From Zea mays (taxonomy: Eukaryota; Streptophyta; Magnoliopsida; Poales; Poaceae), in NCBI RefSeq assembly GCF_902167145.1, contig NC_050097.1, positions 174,808,923-174,872,922 of the forward strand: a stretch of DNA of 64,000 bases, in the 5' to 3' direction. Position 1 is the stretch's first letter; each line of letters opens with the position of its first letter. Positions 1 through 11,966 of this stretch are shown here, one piece after another. The translations under genes and the position numbers were made by a program. Below the pieces are notes generated by a model. That model saw only the letters and a program-made list of their open reading frames with translations. It made no database searches and was not told the DNA's origin.

Positions 1-99
1 CCAGTGACCGGCCAGCAAAGCGACCTCGCTCGCCCATTCGTGAGCAATATCAGGTAAGACCGATTGGACCACCTCACCAATCGGAAAAAAGGAGGGTCA

Positions 100-780
100 T
101 ACTATCCAACTAAGACCTAACATACCTACATGGACACCCCCACCCCTATATCCACCTATGCCATATCCATACGCATACATACCTCCACCATATGTCCCAA
201 ATCAAATGTGGGGCATGCCAACATATCCACTTGGGATGCCACAGTACCCCACTTGGGGGCACCCCAGACATCTGTACTCGACAGGTTAGCACCACCAGTA
301 CAAGACCGATTGAGCGCCGCTCAATCCGGTCACCAGACACAGGCCCAACAAGATTGCCGGACTAATCGGCCTCAAAGGCCGACCAATCCGGCAGGGGGCA
401 TATGCCTGCAACAACTGAAAGAACGACAAAAAAGGACATCATCAAAATAGGTACAGCAGATGTCGTCATACAGAAAGAAAGTGAAGGGCCGATAATTTTT
501 GGTGAATCGACCAACACGAACAAAATAGAAGATACGGCTGCCTTCAAAATAGCTGATCCAAAATATCCATGCCTCGATGATGCCCAGCGGGATTGACACG
601 GTCCCAAAAGCGAAAATTACAGCGCCTAATAGCAAAAGAGAACCAGGAAAAGGAGGCGGAAAAGATATTCAATGACACACATCCACAGTATCCGCCACCG
701 CAAAAGAAATGGAGACCAAAGGCCGTTGAGGAAAAGCAATCGGCCGCAAAAATAGAAAATAAAATAACGCTTGTGTAGCA
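100..780 (+). pseudogene. G1 gag C-terminal remnant
   Basis: A Pro/Tyr/Met-rich stretch (repeated PPY, PMPY and PTYP-like motifs around 130-290) is followed by Gln- and Lys-rich sequence. This is the low-complexity tail seen in gag of some plant Ty3/gypsy elements. The frame changes near 400 and 590 and several stops are present, so no intact Gag can be made. No zinc knuckle is visible in the part that lies in the window. Assignment rests mainly on position upstream of the protease. Confidence 0.6.
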
Positions 781-790
781 CCCTACAAGT

Positions 791-1449
791 ATGGCAGAAA
801 GCCCGGCTAAAAAGGACGGACCATCTACACAAGGCACGGACCGTCCGACCCCTGAGTCTGGACGGTCCGCACCACACCAGGACGCCTCCGACGACGTACC
901 GACATCAATTGAGGAGGACGACCTACTGGGAGAAGACCTGGTTGACTATGAAGCTTCTCCAGAGCGCCCAGGTATGGATGTAAATGTTATTACATTTTCC
1001 GTCGATTGTACTATTGTTGGTGATAATGAACCTGTTGTTGCCCAGTTTGATTTTGGTCCTAAAGAAGCCGCCTTTACTAAACCAAAGGAATCGGTAAATC
1101 ATTTAAAGCCGCTCTTCGTGCGCGGTCACATTGATGGGATACCGATTGCTAAAATGTTGGTAGATGGAGGGGCGCTGTAAATCTAATGCCTTAATCATTG
1201 TACAGAAAGTTAGGTAAACAAGACGACGAACTTGTCAAGACCAACATGACCCTCAGCGGTGTTGGAACTGATAGTTCGATCAAAGCCAGGGGAGTCACGT
1301 CCGTTGAATTAACCATCGGGACTAAGACCCTTGATGTTGCATTCTTCGTCGCTGATGTAGAAGGAAATTACAATCTAATCCTAGGCAGAGATTGGATTCA
1401 TTCCAACCAATGTATACGTTCTACATTACATCAAATGTTAATACAATGA
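791..1449 (+). pseudogene. G1 aspartic protease region
   Basis: The frame beginning at 791 carries a protease-like segment near its end: a basic/hydrophobic lead, then the active-site motif LVDGGA (Asp-Gly-Gly variant of the DSG/DTG triad) around 1155-1175. A stop follows directly at about 1178. The frame at 1198-1449 continues with the second half of a retropepsin fold, ending in NLILGRDW, the conserved hydrophobic-Gly-Arg flap-side motif. A Ser/Thr/Pro-rich linker at 820-960 precedes the protease and holds two palindromic GGACNGTCC motifs (837-847 and 860-869). The break between the halves makes it non-functional. Confidence 0.75.
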
Positions 1450-1657
1450 GTAGGCGATGATGTAGAACAAGTACATGTTGATGTATCGGCCTGTATCGTT
1501 GTGGCCGATGCCCCTGTACTCTAGACTTATGAGACTGCTACATGTCTCACAGGAGTAGATTTTTCTGATTACCAGTTCATAAGTATAGATAAGAAGGGTT
1601 TCATTCCTGTAATGCTAGAGCCGATGGAGAATAGGATAAATCCTAAATAAAGTTTAA

Positions 1658-3358
1658 ATGATGAGTACACATAAAATTCATGAGTCCTTGGTCACGGATA
1701 GTTTGGCTTCTAAGGCCGGATGGTCCGGTCTTTCACAAAACAGTTCGGTCTTTAAGACCGAACATCTACCACAGCGTAAAGACAGTATTACGGATGATCC
1801 GGCCCCCGAGACCGGAGAGTCCGCCATCACACAAAGATCATCTGATTCCTCTATGGGGGACATGATAGAGGAATTCAGAGATCTCGATAAACTAGGACAG
1901 AGGTTTACATTGGCCGATCCTTTGGAGGAGGTCGACATAGGAGATGGTAAAAATCTAAGGCCGACTTTTGTAAACAAGACCCTGGAGACCGATCCTAGAA
2001 ATGAAATGATAGGTCTATTGAAGGAATATTCAGATTGCTTTGCTTGGAATTACACTGAGATGCCGGGATTAAGCCAAGAGATCGTAGAGCATCGGCTGCC
2101 CATTAAGTTCGGTTTCAGACCTTTCAAGCAGAGAGCTAGAACATTTCATCCAGATCTTCTCCCACGAATCAAGGACGAAATCCACCGGCTACTAGAAGCT
2201 AATTTTATTAGACCTTGCAGATACGCAGAGTGTGTTTCCAATATTGTGCCGGTGGAAAAGGAGTCAGGTAAGCTTAGAGTATGCATTGATTTTCGCAATT
2301 TAAATAGAGCAACTCCTAAAGATGAATATCCCATGCTCATAGCCGACACATTAATCAATAATGCATCAGGAAATAGAATTATTAGCTTTCTTGATGGTAA
2401 CATCGGATATAATCAGATTTTCATGCCCGAAGAAGATGCGTCTAAAACGGCCTTTATATGTCCAGGCTTCATTGGTTTATTTGAGTGGGTTGTCATGATA
2501 TTTGGTCTAAAAAATGCTGGTGCTACTTATCAGAGGGCTATGAATTTGATCTTTCACGAGTTGTTGGGAAACACTGTGGAAGTCTACATTGATTATATTG
2601 TAGTAAAATTGGCTGAGTTTAGTTCTCATTTAGCTGATTTGCGCAAAGCCTTTGATAAGATGCGTCGGTATGGTTTGAAAATGAACCCGCGTAAAATGTG
2701 CTTTTGGAGTGTCGACTGGTAAGTTTTTAGGATTTGTCATCCATGAACATGGTATAGAGATAGACCCTGACCGAATCAAGTCTATTTGGAATGTGGGACC
2801 TCCGACCTGTAAGGTCGAAGTGTAGAAGTTTCTCGGCAAGGTGAATTATTTACGAAGGTTTATTTCTAACCAAGCCGGGAAGACTGATGCCTTCACCCCT
2901 ATCCTTCGGCTTAAGAATGATGCCGAATTCGCTTGGGGGCAGAGCAGCAGGAAGCATTTGATCTCATTAAAAAATACTTATCTTCGGCTCCTGTATTAAA
3001 AGCACCACAATCAGGAGTACCATTCCGATTATACATTGCAGCTGAAGATAAGGTCATTGGGGCCGTTCTGACACAAGAAATTGAAGGAAAGGAGCATGTG
3101 GTGACATATCTAAGTTGGAGGTTGGTGGATGCTAAAATGAGGTACACTTTTATTGAGAAGTTATGCTTATGCTTGTTTTATGCATGCACCAAGTGTAGAT
3201 GTTATTTACTGTCTAGTCATTGCACTATTTCTGGTCAAGCCGATGTGATCAAATACATGTTGCATAACCCAATTATGAGTGGTAGAATTGGTAAGTGGGC
3301 TTATGCACTCATAGAATATGACTTGGCCTATGAACCGTTCAAATCTATGAGAGGCTAG
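1658..3358 (+). pseudogene. G1 reverse transcriptase and RNase H
   Basis: The 1658-2722 frame contains the RT fingers and palm: a KLRVCIDFRNLN-type motif, then FLDGNIGYNQI, then the catalytic box. The catalytic box reads YIDY instead of the expected Y-[IV]-D-D, so the second metal-binding Asp is lost. The frame then breaks at 2722. The following connection segment has a TAG at 2823-2825 just before FLGKVNYLRRFI, a position usually occupied by Gln in this family. RNase H-like sequence runs through 2933-3355 and ends at another TAG (3356-3358) at a normally Gln position before VIADFIV. It is decayed beyond activity. Confidence 0.88.
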
Positions 3359-3379
3359 GTCATAGCGGATTTTATTGTA

Positions 3380-3884
3380 GAACATCGAATTAATGATACT
3401 CATAAACTAGACATGTCGTACCTCACTATTACTCCTTGGACTTTATATTTTGATGGATCAGTTTGCAATGAAGGGCAAGGAATTGGCATCGTACTTGTTT
3501 TCACCAAGTGATGTCTCCTTCGACTTCTCTAGCTGATTGAAGACTTATTACACTAACAATCAAGCCGAATATGAAGCCCTTTTGTTTGGCTTGGAACTTT
3601 TAAATTGTATGGGAGTAAAACATGTGAAGGCATTTGGTGATTCTCAGCTGGTCGTCCAACAGGTGTTAGAAGAATATCAATGTTTTGATGGTACTCTAAA
3701 TAGTCACCTTGAAAAATGTTGGGGCATAATTCATTGTTTTGACGAATTCAGTATTCGGCATATCTCTAGAGTTGAGAATCATAGAGCTAACAATTTGGCA
3801 CAAGATGCATCAGGTTATCGGATAAAGCGAGGGAGATTTCACAACACTGAAAATCTGATAACCGGTGCAGGGCCAATTCCCTAG
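3380..3884 (+). pseudogene. G1 second (archaeal-like) RNase H
   Basis: After the polymerase-associated RNase H there is a second RNase H-type domain. It shows LYFDGS early (about 3445), then NNQAEYEALLFGL (about 3555-3595) and GDSQLVV (about 3635-3655), the D/E/D-bearing motifs of the archaeal-type RNase H found in Tat-lineage elements. A frame break and stop near 3510-3537 separate the first motif from the rest. Two perfect CGGACCGTCCG palindromes follow the domain at 3889-3899 and 3911-3921. Confidence 0.75.
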
Positions 3885-3924
3885 GTCACGGACCGTCCGA
3901 GTAAAGACTCCGGACCGTCCGGGG

Positions 3925-5074
3925 TTACCAGGAAAGTTCTCCTGATTGATTCGGCTGATAATGAAGCCGATACAAGTGACTGGAGGACGCCCATAACTAA
4001 TTATTTACGAAATCCCAATATCAGGACAGATAAGAACATTCGGCGTACAGCTTTCAAGTATGTTTTGATGAGTGATGAACTCTACCGTCGAATAGTTAAT
4101 GACGTCCTGCTTAAGTGCTTGGGCCCAGATGATGCTATATTAGCCATGGCCGAAGTACATGAAGGAATTTGTGGTACCCATCAATCGGCTCCAAAGATGA
4201 AGTGGTTGTTGCGAAGGTCTGGTTTTTATTAGCCTAACATGATAGCTGATTGTTTCAAGTACTACAAAGGATGCCAAGTGTGTCAAAAAATCGGCGACCT
4301 ACAGTTGGTCCCTGTAGCCGAATTACATCCTATTATCAAGCCTTGGCCTTTCAGAGGATGGGGATTAGACTTTATAGGAGAAATTCATCCTTCATCATCA
4401 AAGGGGCATCAGTTCGTGTTAGTTGCCACTGACTACTTTACCAAATGGACTGAAGTCGTTGCTCTGAAGAACATGACACACAAGGAGGTAATTGAGTTCA
4501 TAACTGAGCATATTTTTCATAGATTCGGCATTCCCCAGACCTTGACTATAGATCAAGGAACTTCTTTTATGTCAAAGGAGGTACGTGAATTTGCTGAATT
4601 ATATAGAATTAAGTTGCTTAATTCATCTCCATATTATGCTCAGGCCAATGGATAGGCCGAGTCTAGTAATAGGACATTGATTAACTTGATAAAAAAGAAG
4701 ATATCCGATAATCCTAAGCATTGGCATAAGATTTTGTCCGAAGCTTTATGGGCTCACAGAATATCTAAACATAGTGCTACTAAAGTATCTCCTTTTGAGC
4801 TTGTCTATGGGCAAGAAGCAGTGTTGCCTGTGGAAATAAGTTTGAATGCTGTCAGGTTCGCCAGACAAAATGATCTAACCGTCATTGATTATTATAATTC
4901 AATGATGGATAATATTGATGAGGTGACCGACAAGAGGGTGATAGCTTTGGGAGCAATAGAAAAGGACAAGATCATGGTAGCCAGGGCCTACAACAAGAAG
5001 GTCAAAGCAAAGTCATTTCAAGTAGGGGACCTAGTGTGGAAGACCATCCTGACGGAAATTTGGGAAATGGTCGC
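3925..5074 (+). pseudogene. G1 integrase, part before the G2 insertion
   Basis: The zinc-binding N-terminal region (CQVCQ near 4270) is followed by the DDE core: GLDFIGE around 4355-4375, TIDQGTSF around 4545-4570, and an ANG-stop-AES segment around 4640-4660. There a TAG at 4653-4655 replaces the Gln of the conserved NGQAE motif. The catalytic Glu codon follows in the next frame segment, and the C-terminal part runs on to 5069. G2 has inserted at 5074. The final residues and stop codon are at 30953-31098. A further stop at 4231-4233 falls where the family has Trp (WPNM motif). Confidence 0.85.
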
Positions 5075-6149
5075 TGTCAGTACCTTAAAACAGGGGTACC
5101 CCCTGTTACAAGGAAAAGACGTTGTGCCAGCAGTGAAGTCCCTGGCTGCGCGATAAACGGCTCACCATTACGCAACCTCGGCCGCCTTGGGGGTCACCAA
5201 GTGGCCAAGGGGAAGGATGTGCTCCGGATGTACGCAGCAGGTCTAAAACCGCTACGTGGAAAACACCGGACCCCGCGCATGACGGGCGGACCTCCGGGAC
5301 AGATCTCGGACCCTTTAGAGAGAGGTCCAGACGATTCACCACCGGATCCCGGATCTTGAGGCAGGAGATACCCAGGTCCTACCCTGGAAGGGGTCCGGTG
5401 CTGGCACGTGTCTGGGGCTTGCATAGCGCTCCCTCGCCCCAAGGCGGAGATCCGCTACTGCCACATGGCTGGTGGCCCATGACGTAAGCCAACAAGAGGA
5501 GTCTGACGTCGAGCCACTAGAGTCGCGCAGCCGCTACATTTATTGCAGAAAGGACACATCGTCTACCGGAAAGCCAACGAGGGATGTGCCCTCTCGGTAT
5601 TTAATGTGTCTAGTCCTTTCCACTGGCAGACAGTGTCAGACGGCGCGCCGGTCCAATCTATTATAGAATAGCGCGCCCGTGCCATGCGGCGGACTGGACT
5701 CGTTACCCCTTCTACAAGGAGCTTTCCCTGCACGCCAAGTATACACAGATCTCATGTGTCAGAGCGCTAGAAGATCGCCTCAGCAGCACACGTTCGTGGC
5801 TCCGAGTACAATATTCGTTAAGTCCCTGGGCCCACATGTCGGGGCTCAGTACCTTTGTGCATGCCCCCCTTCGGCTATAAAAGGCGAGGCATGCGACGTT
5901 ACAAGACAGGTTCACTCACACCCCATCTTAGGCAGACATTCACAAGCTCATACAAGCTCCCAAAGCAATACATCACACAATGGAGTAGGGTATTACGCTC
6001 CGGCGGCCCGAACCACTCTAAACCTTTGCGTGTTCTTGTGTTCGTCCATCCATCTCGCATAACAGGAAAAACGCTTAGGCCCCTCCTCATCTTAGGATTT
6101 AGGGCGGGTGCAATCCGCCACCCGGCCGGAGAGATTTTCCCCTCCGACA
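5075..6149 (+). repeat. G2 5' LTR (1075 bp)
   Basis: The LTR starts TGTCAG and ends CCGACA. It is matched by the split 3' copy at 16143-16164 plus 29896-30947. It contains a TATAAAAG box at 5876-5883 preceded by a GC-rich segment, so transcription probably starts near 5905-5915. The U5 end abuts a primer-binding site. Confidence 0.95.
5876..5883 (+). promoter_or_regulatory. TATA box of G2 LTR promoter
   Basis: TATAAAAG lies within the 5' LTR, with a matching TATAAAA in the 3' LTR at 30674-30680. Position within the LTR is typical of the U3/R boundary. Confidence 0.75.
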
Positions 6150-6151
6150 TT

Positions 6152-6169
6152 TGGCGCGCCAGGTAGGGG
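6152..6169 (+). other. G2 primer-binding site
   Basis: TGGCGCGCCAGGTAGGGG begins two bases after the LTR ends. G3 carries a near-identical site at 16806-16823, one substitution apart. This places both as minus-strand priming sites for the same tRNA class. I cannot name the tRNA with certainty. Confidence 0.8.
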
Positions 6170-6210
6170 AGTGAGGCTTTTAGGTTTTTGCTTGTTACCT
6201 GTTTGACACC

Positions 6211-7740
6211 ATGGTCCAAATCGCCGAGCACCAAGATGAGGCCTACAAGGATTTGCTCTTAGAGGAGGGGGCCACATCTGCAACGCCACAGGATTCCGAC
6301 TGTCCGGCGCTCGGTGCGACAACTATGTGCTCCACACTGCAGCGCACACCGGCGCAGGCGACCCGGGCCCCATCGAGGCTCACTCTCGCTGAAGCGCTCT
6401 CCGTGGCTAGGGAATTGTTGTGCCACCCACCAAGTTCCACAGCCTCGCCGGGGGCTGTGGGACAATGGCGTGACGACGTGGATCGCCTCCTTGACATAGC
6501 ACACATTGGCTCGGTTAGGCCCAGGCCTCAATCGTCCCAGCGCCATTATGAGGCGTCAGCTTCAGTGCACTCGCCCTCGGGGAGGGCCGCGCCGACCAAA
6601 GATCTACGAGCCGAGCTCAATCGGAGACGTGCGGCAGACGATACACACGTCATCCCGGAAAGACCAGAAGACCTACGGGACGAACTCAACCGTAGGCGGG
6701 CGGGCAAGAATGCCTGTCTCTCCTTAAGAAAGGTGCAAGGATGCCACCAGAGCCTCGAGAATCACAATCTCGAGCAAGGTCCCGCAGCCGCCATGCCATG
6801 GGGCCCGGAAGATACCCGATTCCAGACGGGCATCCCATTGGCTGGAGTAGGTTGTGCCGCCCTAGCTGACCACCTCCGCGCGGTGAAATGGCCAGCCAAG
6901 TTTTGACTGCACCTGCCGAAAAATATGACGGTACGACAGACCCGTCAGAATTCTTGCAGGTCTATATCATCGCCATCACAACGGCAGGTGGAGACACCGC
7001 CGTAATGGCGACCTACTTCCATATAGCTCTGTCTGGACTAGCCCGGACCTGGCTCATGAACTAAGCCCCAGGATCCATATACTCCTGGGAAGAGCTCTGC
7101 ATGCGGTTCATGGCGAACTTCGCCAGCGCCTATCAGCAGCATGGTGTAGAAGCACACCTCCATGCAGTAAGGCAGGGACCTGGAGAAACCCTCCAGGCAT
7201 TCATTTCCCGCTTCACCAGGGTACGTGGGACAATCCCTCATATCTCAAATGCTTCCATCATCACTGCCTTCCACCAGGGGGTGCGCGACGAAAAGATGCT
7301 GGAAAAACTGGCCACGCATGATGTGGACAACGTCACCACACTCTTCGCTCTGGCCGATAAATGCGCCAGGGCCGCTGAGGGCCGAGCTTGGCACTCGGCG
7401 CCACAAGCTAGGGTCACCCAGGCGGCCGATTTGGTCGTCGTCGCCCAGGGCGGTGGCAAGAAGAAAAAGAGAAACAAGGGCCGCGGTCACGAGGAGCAGC
7501 GAGTTGCTGCTCTGGTTGTCGCTGCTGCAGCTAGGGGCCAAGGTGAGCGCAACAAGCGCTCACGGCCCCAGGGAGGCAGCAGCAACACATGCCCGATGCA
7601 TCCCAACAGTCGCCACAGTGCCGTCGACTGCCGAGAGATTATCAAACTAGCAAATAGAGTCAGCAAGCAGCACGAGCCATCCCCAGGGACGACTCACCGC
7701 CTCGTCCCTGGCTTCACAAGGAAGGGGCCAACAAAGAGGC
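6211..7740 (+). pseudogene. G2 gag
   Basis: An ATG at 6211 opens a 231-codon frame of Ala/Arg-rich Gag N-terminus that ends at 6906. The retrotransposon-gag capsid domain follows in the frame starting near 6890 (AEKYDGTTDP, then WLMN). It is interrupted by a TAA near 7062 and continues from 7101 with FISRFTRVRG and the helical capsid core to about 7400. A Lys/Arg-rich stretch and a CX2HX7H-type knuckle (CPMHPNSRHS, about 7590-7640) follow, as in Tat-lineage Gag. One frame change and one stop make it a pseudogene. Confidence 0.82.
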
Positions 7741-7747
7741 TGCGACT

Positions 7748-8572
7748 GTGGGGCGGCAGGACCCCACCTACCAGCAGCCCGAGAGGAACCTTAGGGACAT
7801 TTTCATCGAAGAAACCGACTTCGGCAATGACGACGACCACCGCAAGAAGCTGTATGTCATGTACGGCGGAAGTTGGGAGCTTGTTTCCCGCAGAAGCGTC
7901 AAGTCTCAGCGACGGGAGGTCCTATCGGCAGTCCCGGGAGTCCCCAAAGCTGCCCCGCACCAACGATGGAGGAGCACCATCATCTCTTTCGGGGCACTCG
8001 ACTGCCCCAACAACATGGCGGGGGCCGGCGTACTACCGCTCATCACCGCCCCCATTGTCTCCAATATGCGGCTGCATCATGCACTGATCGATGGGGGGGC
8101 TGGCCTCAATGTCATCAGCCATGCAGCGTTCAAACAGTTGCAAATCCCGGGGTCCCGGCTGGGGGCCTCCTGCCCATTTTTTGGGGTAGGCCCACAGCCC
8201 GTATATCCCCTCGGGAGCATTGCGCTCCCGGTTACATTTGGGACAGAGGAAAACTTCCGCACGGAGAACGTCTAGTTCGACGTCGCGGAGGTTAACCTCC
8301 CCTTTAACGCCATCATTGGGAGACCAGCCCTATACTGGTTCATGGCCATCGCCCATTATGGGTACTTAGTCCTTAAGATGCCATCCCCCGCAGGGGTCCT
8401 CACCGTGCGGGGTGACCGCACCGCCGCGTTGGCGGCTGTCGAAAAGCTACATGCCCTAGCGGCGGAAACTGCTCGGCCGGACGGCGGAGGGAGGAGCTCC
8501 TCAGCCTCCGGTGCCAAAGCACCAAAGGTGCGACCAACCGAAGCAGACGGCGGGCCCACGAAGACCATCTAG
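7748..8572 (+). pseudogene. G2 aspartic protease
   Basis: The frame at 7748-8275 holds the catalytic motif ALIDGGAGLN around 8085-8110 (Asp-Gly-Gly triad), then PVTFGT. A TAG at 8273-8275 ends it. The same frame resumes with the second conserved hydrophobic stretch ending in NAIIGRPALYWF (about 8309-8342) and runs to a TAG at 8570-8572. The motif order matches the protease of G3, which carries the same DGG variant and IIGRP motif. Confidence 0.85.
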
Positions 8573-8575
8573 GTC

Positions 8576-10526
8576 GGCGCAGACCCGACCCGGACCACCC
8601 GCATCGCGGGAAATCTGGGAGAGAAATAGGAACTCGCGCTCGTCACCTTCCTCCGGGCAAATGCCAACGTATTCGCCTGGGAGCCGTCGCAGATGCCTGG
8701 GATCCCCAGGGAGGTGATTGAGCACTATCTGAAGATCTATCCAGACGCCAAGCCAGTAAGCCAGAAGCCCCGGAGACAGTCCGTGGAGCGGCAGGACTTC
8801 ATCCGAGAGGAGGTTCGGAAGCTGTTGCATGCCGACTTCATAGAAGAGGTTCACCACCCCATGTGGCTAGCCAACCCAGTCATCGTGCCAAAAGCAAACG
8901 GGAAACTCCGGATGTGCATCGACTACACCAGCCTGAATAAGGCATGCCCCAAGGACCCGTACCCACTTCCACGCATAGATCAGATCGTGGACTCTACCTC
9001 GGGGTGCGACTTTTTGTCCTTCCTGGATGCCTACTCCGGTTTTCATCAAATCCGGATGTCCAGGGAAGATATGAAACACATTGCTTTTGTAATGGTGGAT
9101 GGGTTATACTGCTATGTTGTGATGCCTTATGGTCTGAAGAACGCCTTGCCAACCTTTGTTCGAGTGATGAGTAAGACCTTTGGAGACCTGATCCGGGACA
9201 AGGTGGAGGTTTACGTCGATGATATCGTGGTCAAGACTAGAAGGGGGTCGACTGTAGTGGAAGACCTGACCCTAGTCTTCGACAAGCTGCGGGCAACCCG
9301 CACCAAACTGAACCCGAAGAAATGCATCTTCAGTGTCTCCGCAGGAAAGCTGCTGGGTTTCCTAGTTTCGTACCGGGGCATTGAGGCTAACCCAGAAAAA
9401 AATCAAGGCTATCGAGATAATGAGGCCCCCCACCGGTGTCAAGGACATCCAGAAACTTACGGGATCTTTGGCTGCACTTAGCCGCTTCATTTCAAGGTTG
9501 GCTGAGAGGGCTCTACCCTTCTTCAAACTCTTACGGAAATCTGGCCCCTTTACCTGGACCGAAGAGGCAGAGCAAGCCTTCCGGGAATTGAAGCAGTACC
9601 TAACTTCCCTGCCCATCTTGGTCGCCCTAGAGCCAGGAGAAACACTGTACCTGTACATTGCGGCGGCTGCGGAAGCAATGAGCATGGTATTAGTCGCCGA
9701 AAGGGCGACACCAGAAGGACAGGGACCTGAAGACTTACAACCAGCATCGGGCGCCCGGACCGTCCAGAAGCCGGTTTATTACGTCAGCGAGGTCCTCCAT
9801 GAAGCGAAGGCCAGGTACCTCGAGACACACAAGCTCCTCTATGCTGTCCTAGTCGCATCCAGGAAGTTATGTCACTACTTCCAGGTGCACAGAGTTGCGG
9901 TGGTAACCTCCTTTCCATTGAGGGCCATCCTCCACAACTCAAACGCCACCAGCAACATCGCCAAATGGGCAGCAGAGCTCACTGAATTCCAACTGGAATT
10001 CCAGCCCCGCCACACTATCAAAAGTCAGGTCCTAGCCGACTTCATCGTGGAATGGACTCCACCCCCGTGCGCCCCAGGGGGGCCGGACCCCAATCCGAAC
10101 CCCACCTCTGCGGGGCACGGGGGCCCGGTCTTCACCGAACCCCACTGGACACTCTTCTTCGATAGGTCCGCCCACCAAAAGAGCGCCAGCACAGGAGTGA
10201 TCCTCGTCGACCTAGATGGGGACCAGTTAAAGTATGTGGTGCGCCTCGAGTTCAAAGCCACCAACAACATGGCAGAATATGAGGCGCTAATCTTTGGCCT
10301 ATCTGCAGCCCTATCCCTGGGGGTCCGCCAACTCCTTGTGAAGGGAGACTCTCAGCTAGTCATCAAACAGGCTCGTGGGGAATGTAGCTGCAATGAGCCC
10401 AGACTCGCAGCTTACCTCCTTCAGGTAAAGAAGCTAGAGAAGCATTTTGCAGCCCTGGAACTACAGCATGTTCCCCGAGCCGACAACTCGGCGGCAGATG
10501 ACCTCTCCCAGAGAGCATCAACTTGA
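8576..10526 (+). pseudogene. G2 reverse transcriptase, RNase H and archaeal-type RNase H
   Basis: RT motifs are well kept in 8693-9481: KLRMCIDYTSLNKACPKDPYP, FLDAYSGFHQI, and the catalytic VYVDDIVVK intact near 9212-9238. The frame shifts in an A7 run near 9399-9405. The downstream frame (9381-10526) carries RNase H and then the second RNase H with TLFFDRSA, NNMAEYEALIFGL and GDSQLVIKQ. The frame ends in TGA at 10524-10526. The catalytic RT residues survive, but the polyprotein is split. Confidence 0.9.
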
Positions 10527-10532
10527 GCACCT

Positions 10533-11966
10533 GTGCCCGAGGGCGCCTTCGAAAGGCGGTTGCTGAGATCCACCGCCCAGCCTGCCGAGCTAAGCGAGGG
10601 GGGCGAAACCGGCACCTCGAAGCCGGCAGTCCCGGTGGCGTCCCAGGACCCACCAAAGGTGATGTGTGCTCTGGGAGGATTCACCGACCCAATAGCACCG
10701 CAACCGACAACTCAGAGTGGCCCCGATGCATGGATCTCCGAGATCCGGGACTACCTGAAAGAAAATATCCTTCCTGAAGACCATGTCTCCGCAGAGCGCA
10801 TAGTACAGTTGGCTAAACGGTACACGACAGTAGAAGGGGATCTCTACCGCAGTGGCTCCAATGGTATTCTCATGCGGTGCATTAGCCAGGAGGAGGGCCG
10901 TGAGTTACTCACGGAGATCCATGGAGGGGAGTGCGGAAGTCATTCTTCATCCCGCACACTAGTCGGTAAAGCCTTTCGGCATGGCTTCTACTGGCCGACC
11001 GCCCTCCAGGATGCGGCCGAGCTAGTAAAGTCCTACGAAGCGTGCCAGTACCACGCAAAGCAGATACACACACCGACTTAGGCTCTACAAATGATTCCGC
11101 CCTCCTGGCCATTCGCCGTATGGGGGGTGGACATCCTGGGACCATTCCCCAGGGCAGTCGGCGGCTATCGGTACCTCTTTGTCGCCATCGACAAATTCAC
11201 CAAGTGGCCAGAGGCCACCCCTATGGTCAACATCACCCAGGGTGCTGCTGTCGCATTCCTCAAGTCGATCGTCTGTAGATTTGGGGTCCCAAGTCGTATC
11301 ATTACAGACAATGGGACCCAGTTTACAAGTCGGATCTTCTAGGAATATTGCGAGGACATCGGCCCCCAGCTTTGCTTTGCATCCGTGGTTCACCCCAGAA
11401 GTAACGGGCAGGCAGAGAGGGCAAATGCAGAGATTCTCAGGGGACTCAAGACGCGCACCTATGACTGTTTAAAAAAGCATGGCGCAAATTGGGTCAGTGA
11501 GCTCCCATCTGTGTTGTGGGGGAACCGGACCACGCCCAGCCGAGCCACCGGGGAGACCCCATTCTTCCTGGTATACGGGGCTGAAGCTTGCCTTCCCCCG
11601 GAGATCATTATGGGCTCCCCACGAGTTCAGTCTTTTGATGAGTCAGCACAAGAGCAGCTGCGGCGTGAAGATGTGGACTTCATCGACGAGCACAGATGGC
11701 AAGCATCAATTCGAAATGCACGATACAACCAGGCGCTCAGGCGCTACCACCAACGATTCGTGCATAGTAGGAAGCTAGGGGTCGGGGACCTAGTCCTAAG
11801 GCGCATACTGAACCGAGAAGGGCTCCATAAGCTCTCTCCCGGCTGGGAAGGACCCTTCAAAGTGACAGGAATATGCCGCCCCGGATGCGTCCGCCTTGCC
11901 ACAACCAGTGGAGTACCTCTTCCCAACCCTTGGAACATAGAGCATCTCCGTAAGTTTTTCCCATAA
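10533..11966 (+). pseudogene. G2 integrase
   Basis: In the same frame as the preceding RNase H: a zinc finger (H-H then SYEACQY, where the first Cys of the CX2C pair has become Tyr), a TAG at 11079-11081, the DDE core (GVDILGPFP near 11126, IITDNGTQF near 11300), a TAG at 11340-11342, HPRSNGQAERANAE with the third acidic residue, and a C-terminal domain ending in NIEHLRKFFP before the stop at 11964-11966. The two TAG stops and the finger substitution inactivate it. Confidence 0.88.

Larger units (their letters stand above)
1..5074 (+). mobile_element. Ty3/gypsy element G1, left part (Tat-like, degenerate)
   Basis: This is the outermost element of the left nest; its 5' LTR and most of gag lie before the window. 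Domain order on the + strand is gag tail, aspartic protease, reverse transcriptase, RNase H, a second RNase H and integrase, which is the Ty3/gypsy order. The RT motifs and the second (archaeal-like) RNase H resemble the Tat lineage. Stops and frameshifts break every domain. It is interrupted at 5074 inside the integrase C-terminus by element G2. The same reading frame resumes at 30953, so the two parts are one insertion. GTCGC at 5070-5074 and GTCGT at 30948-30952 are the target-site duplication of G2. Confidence 0.9.
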
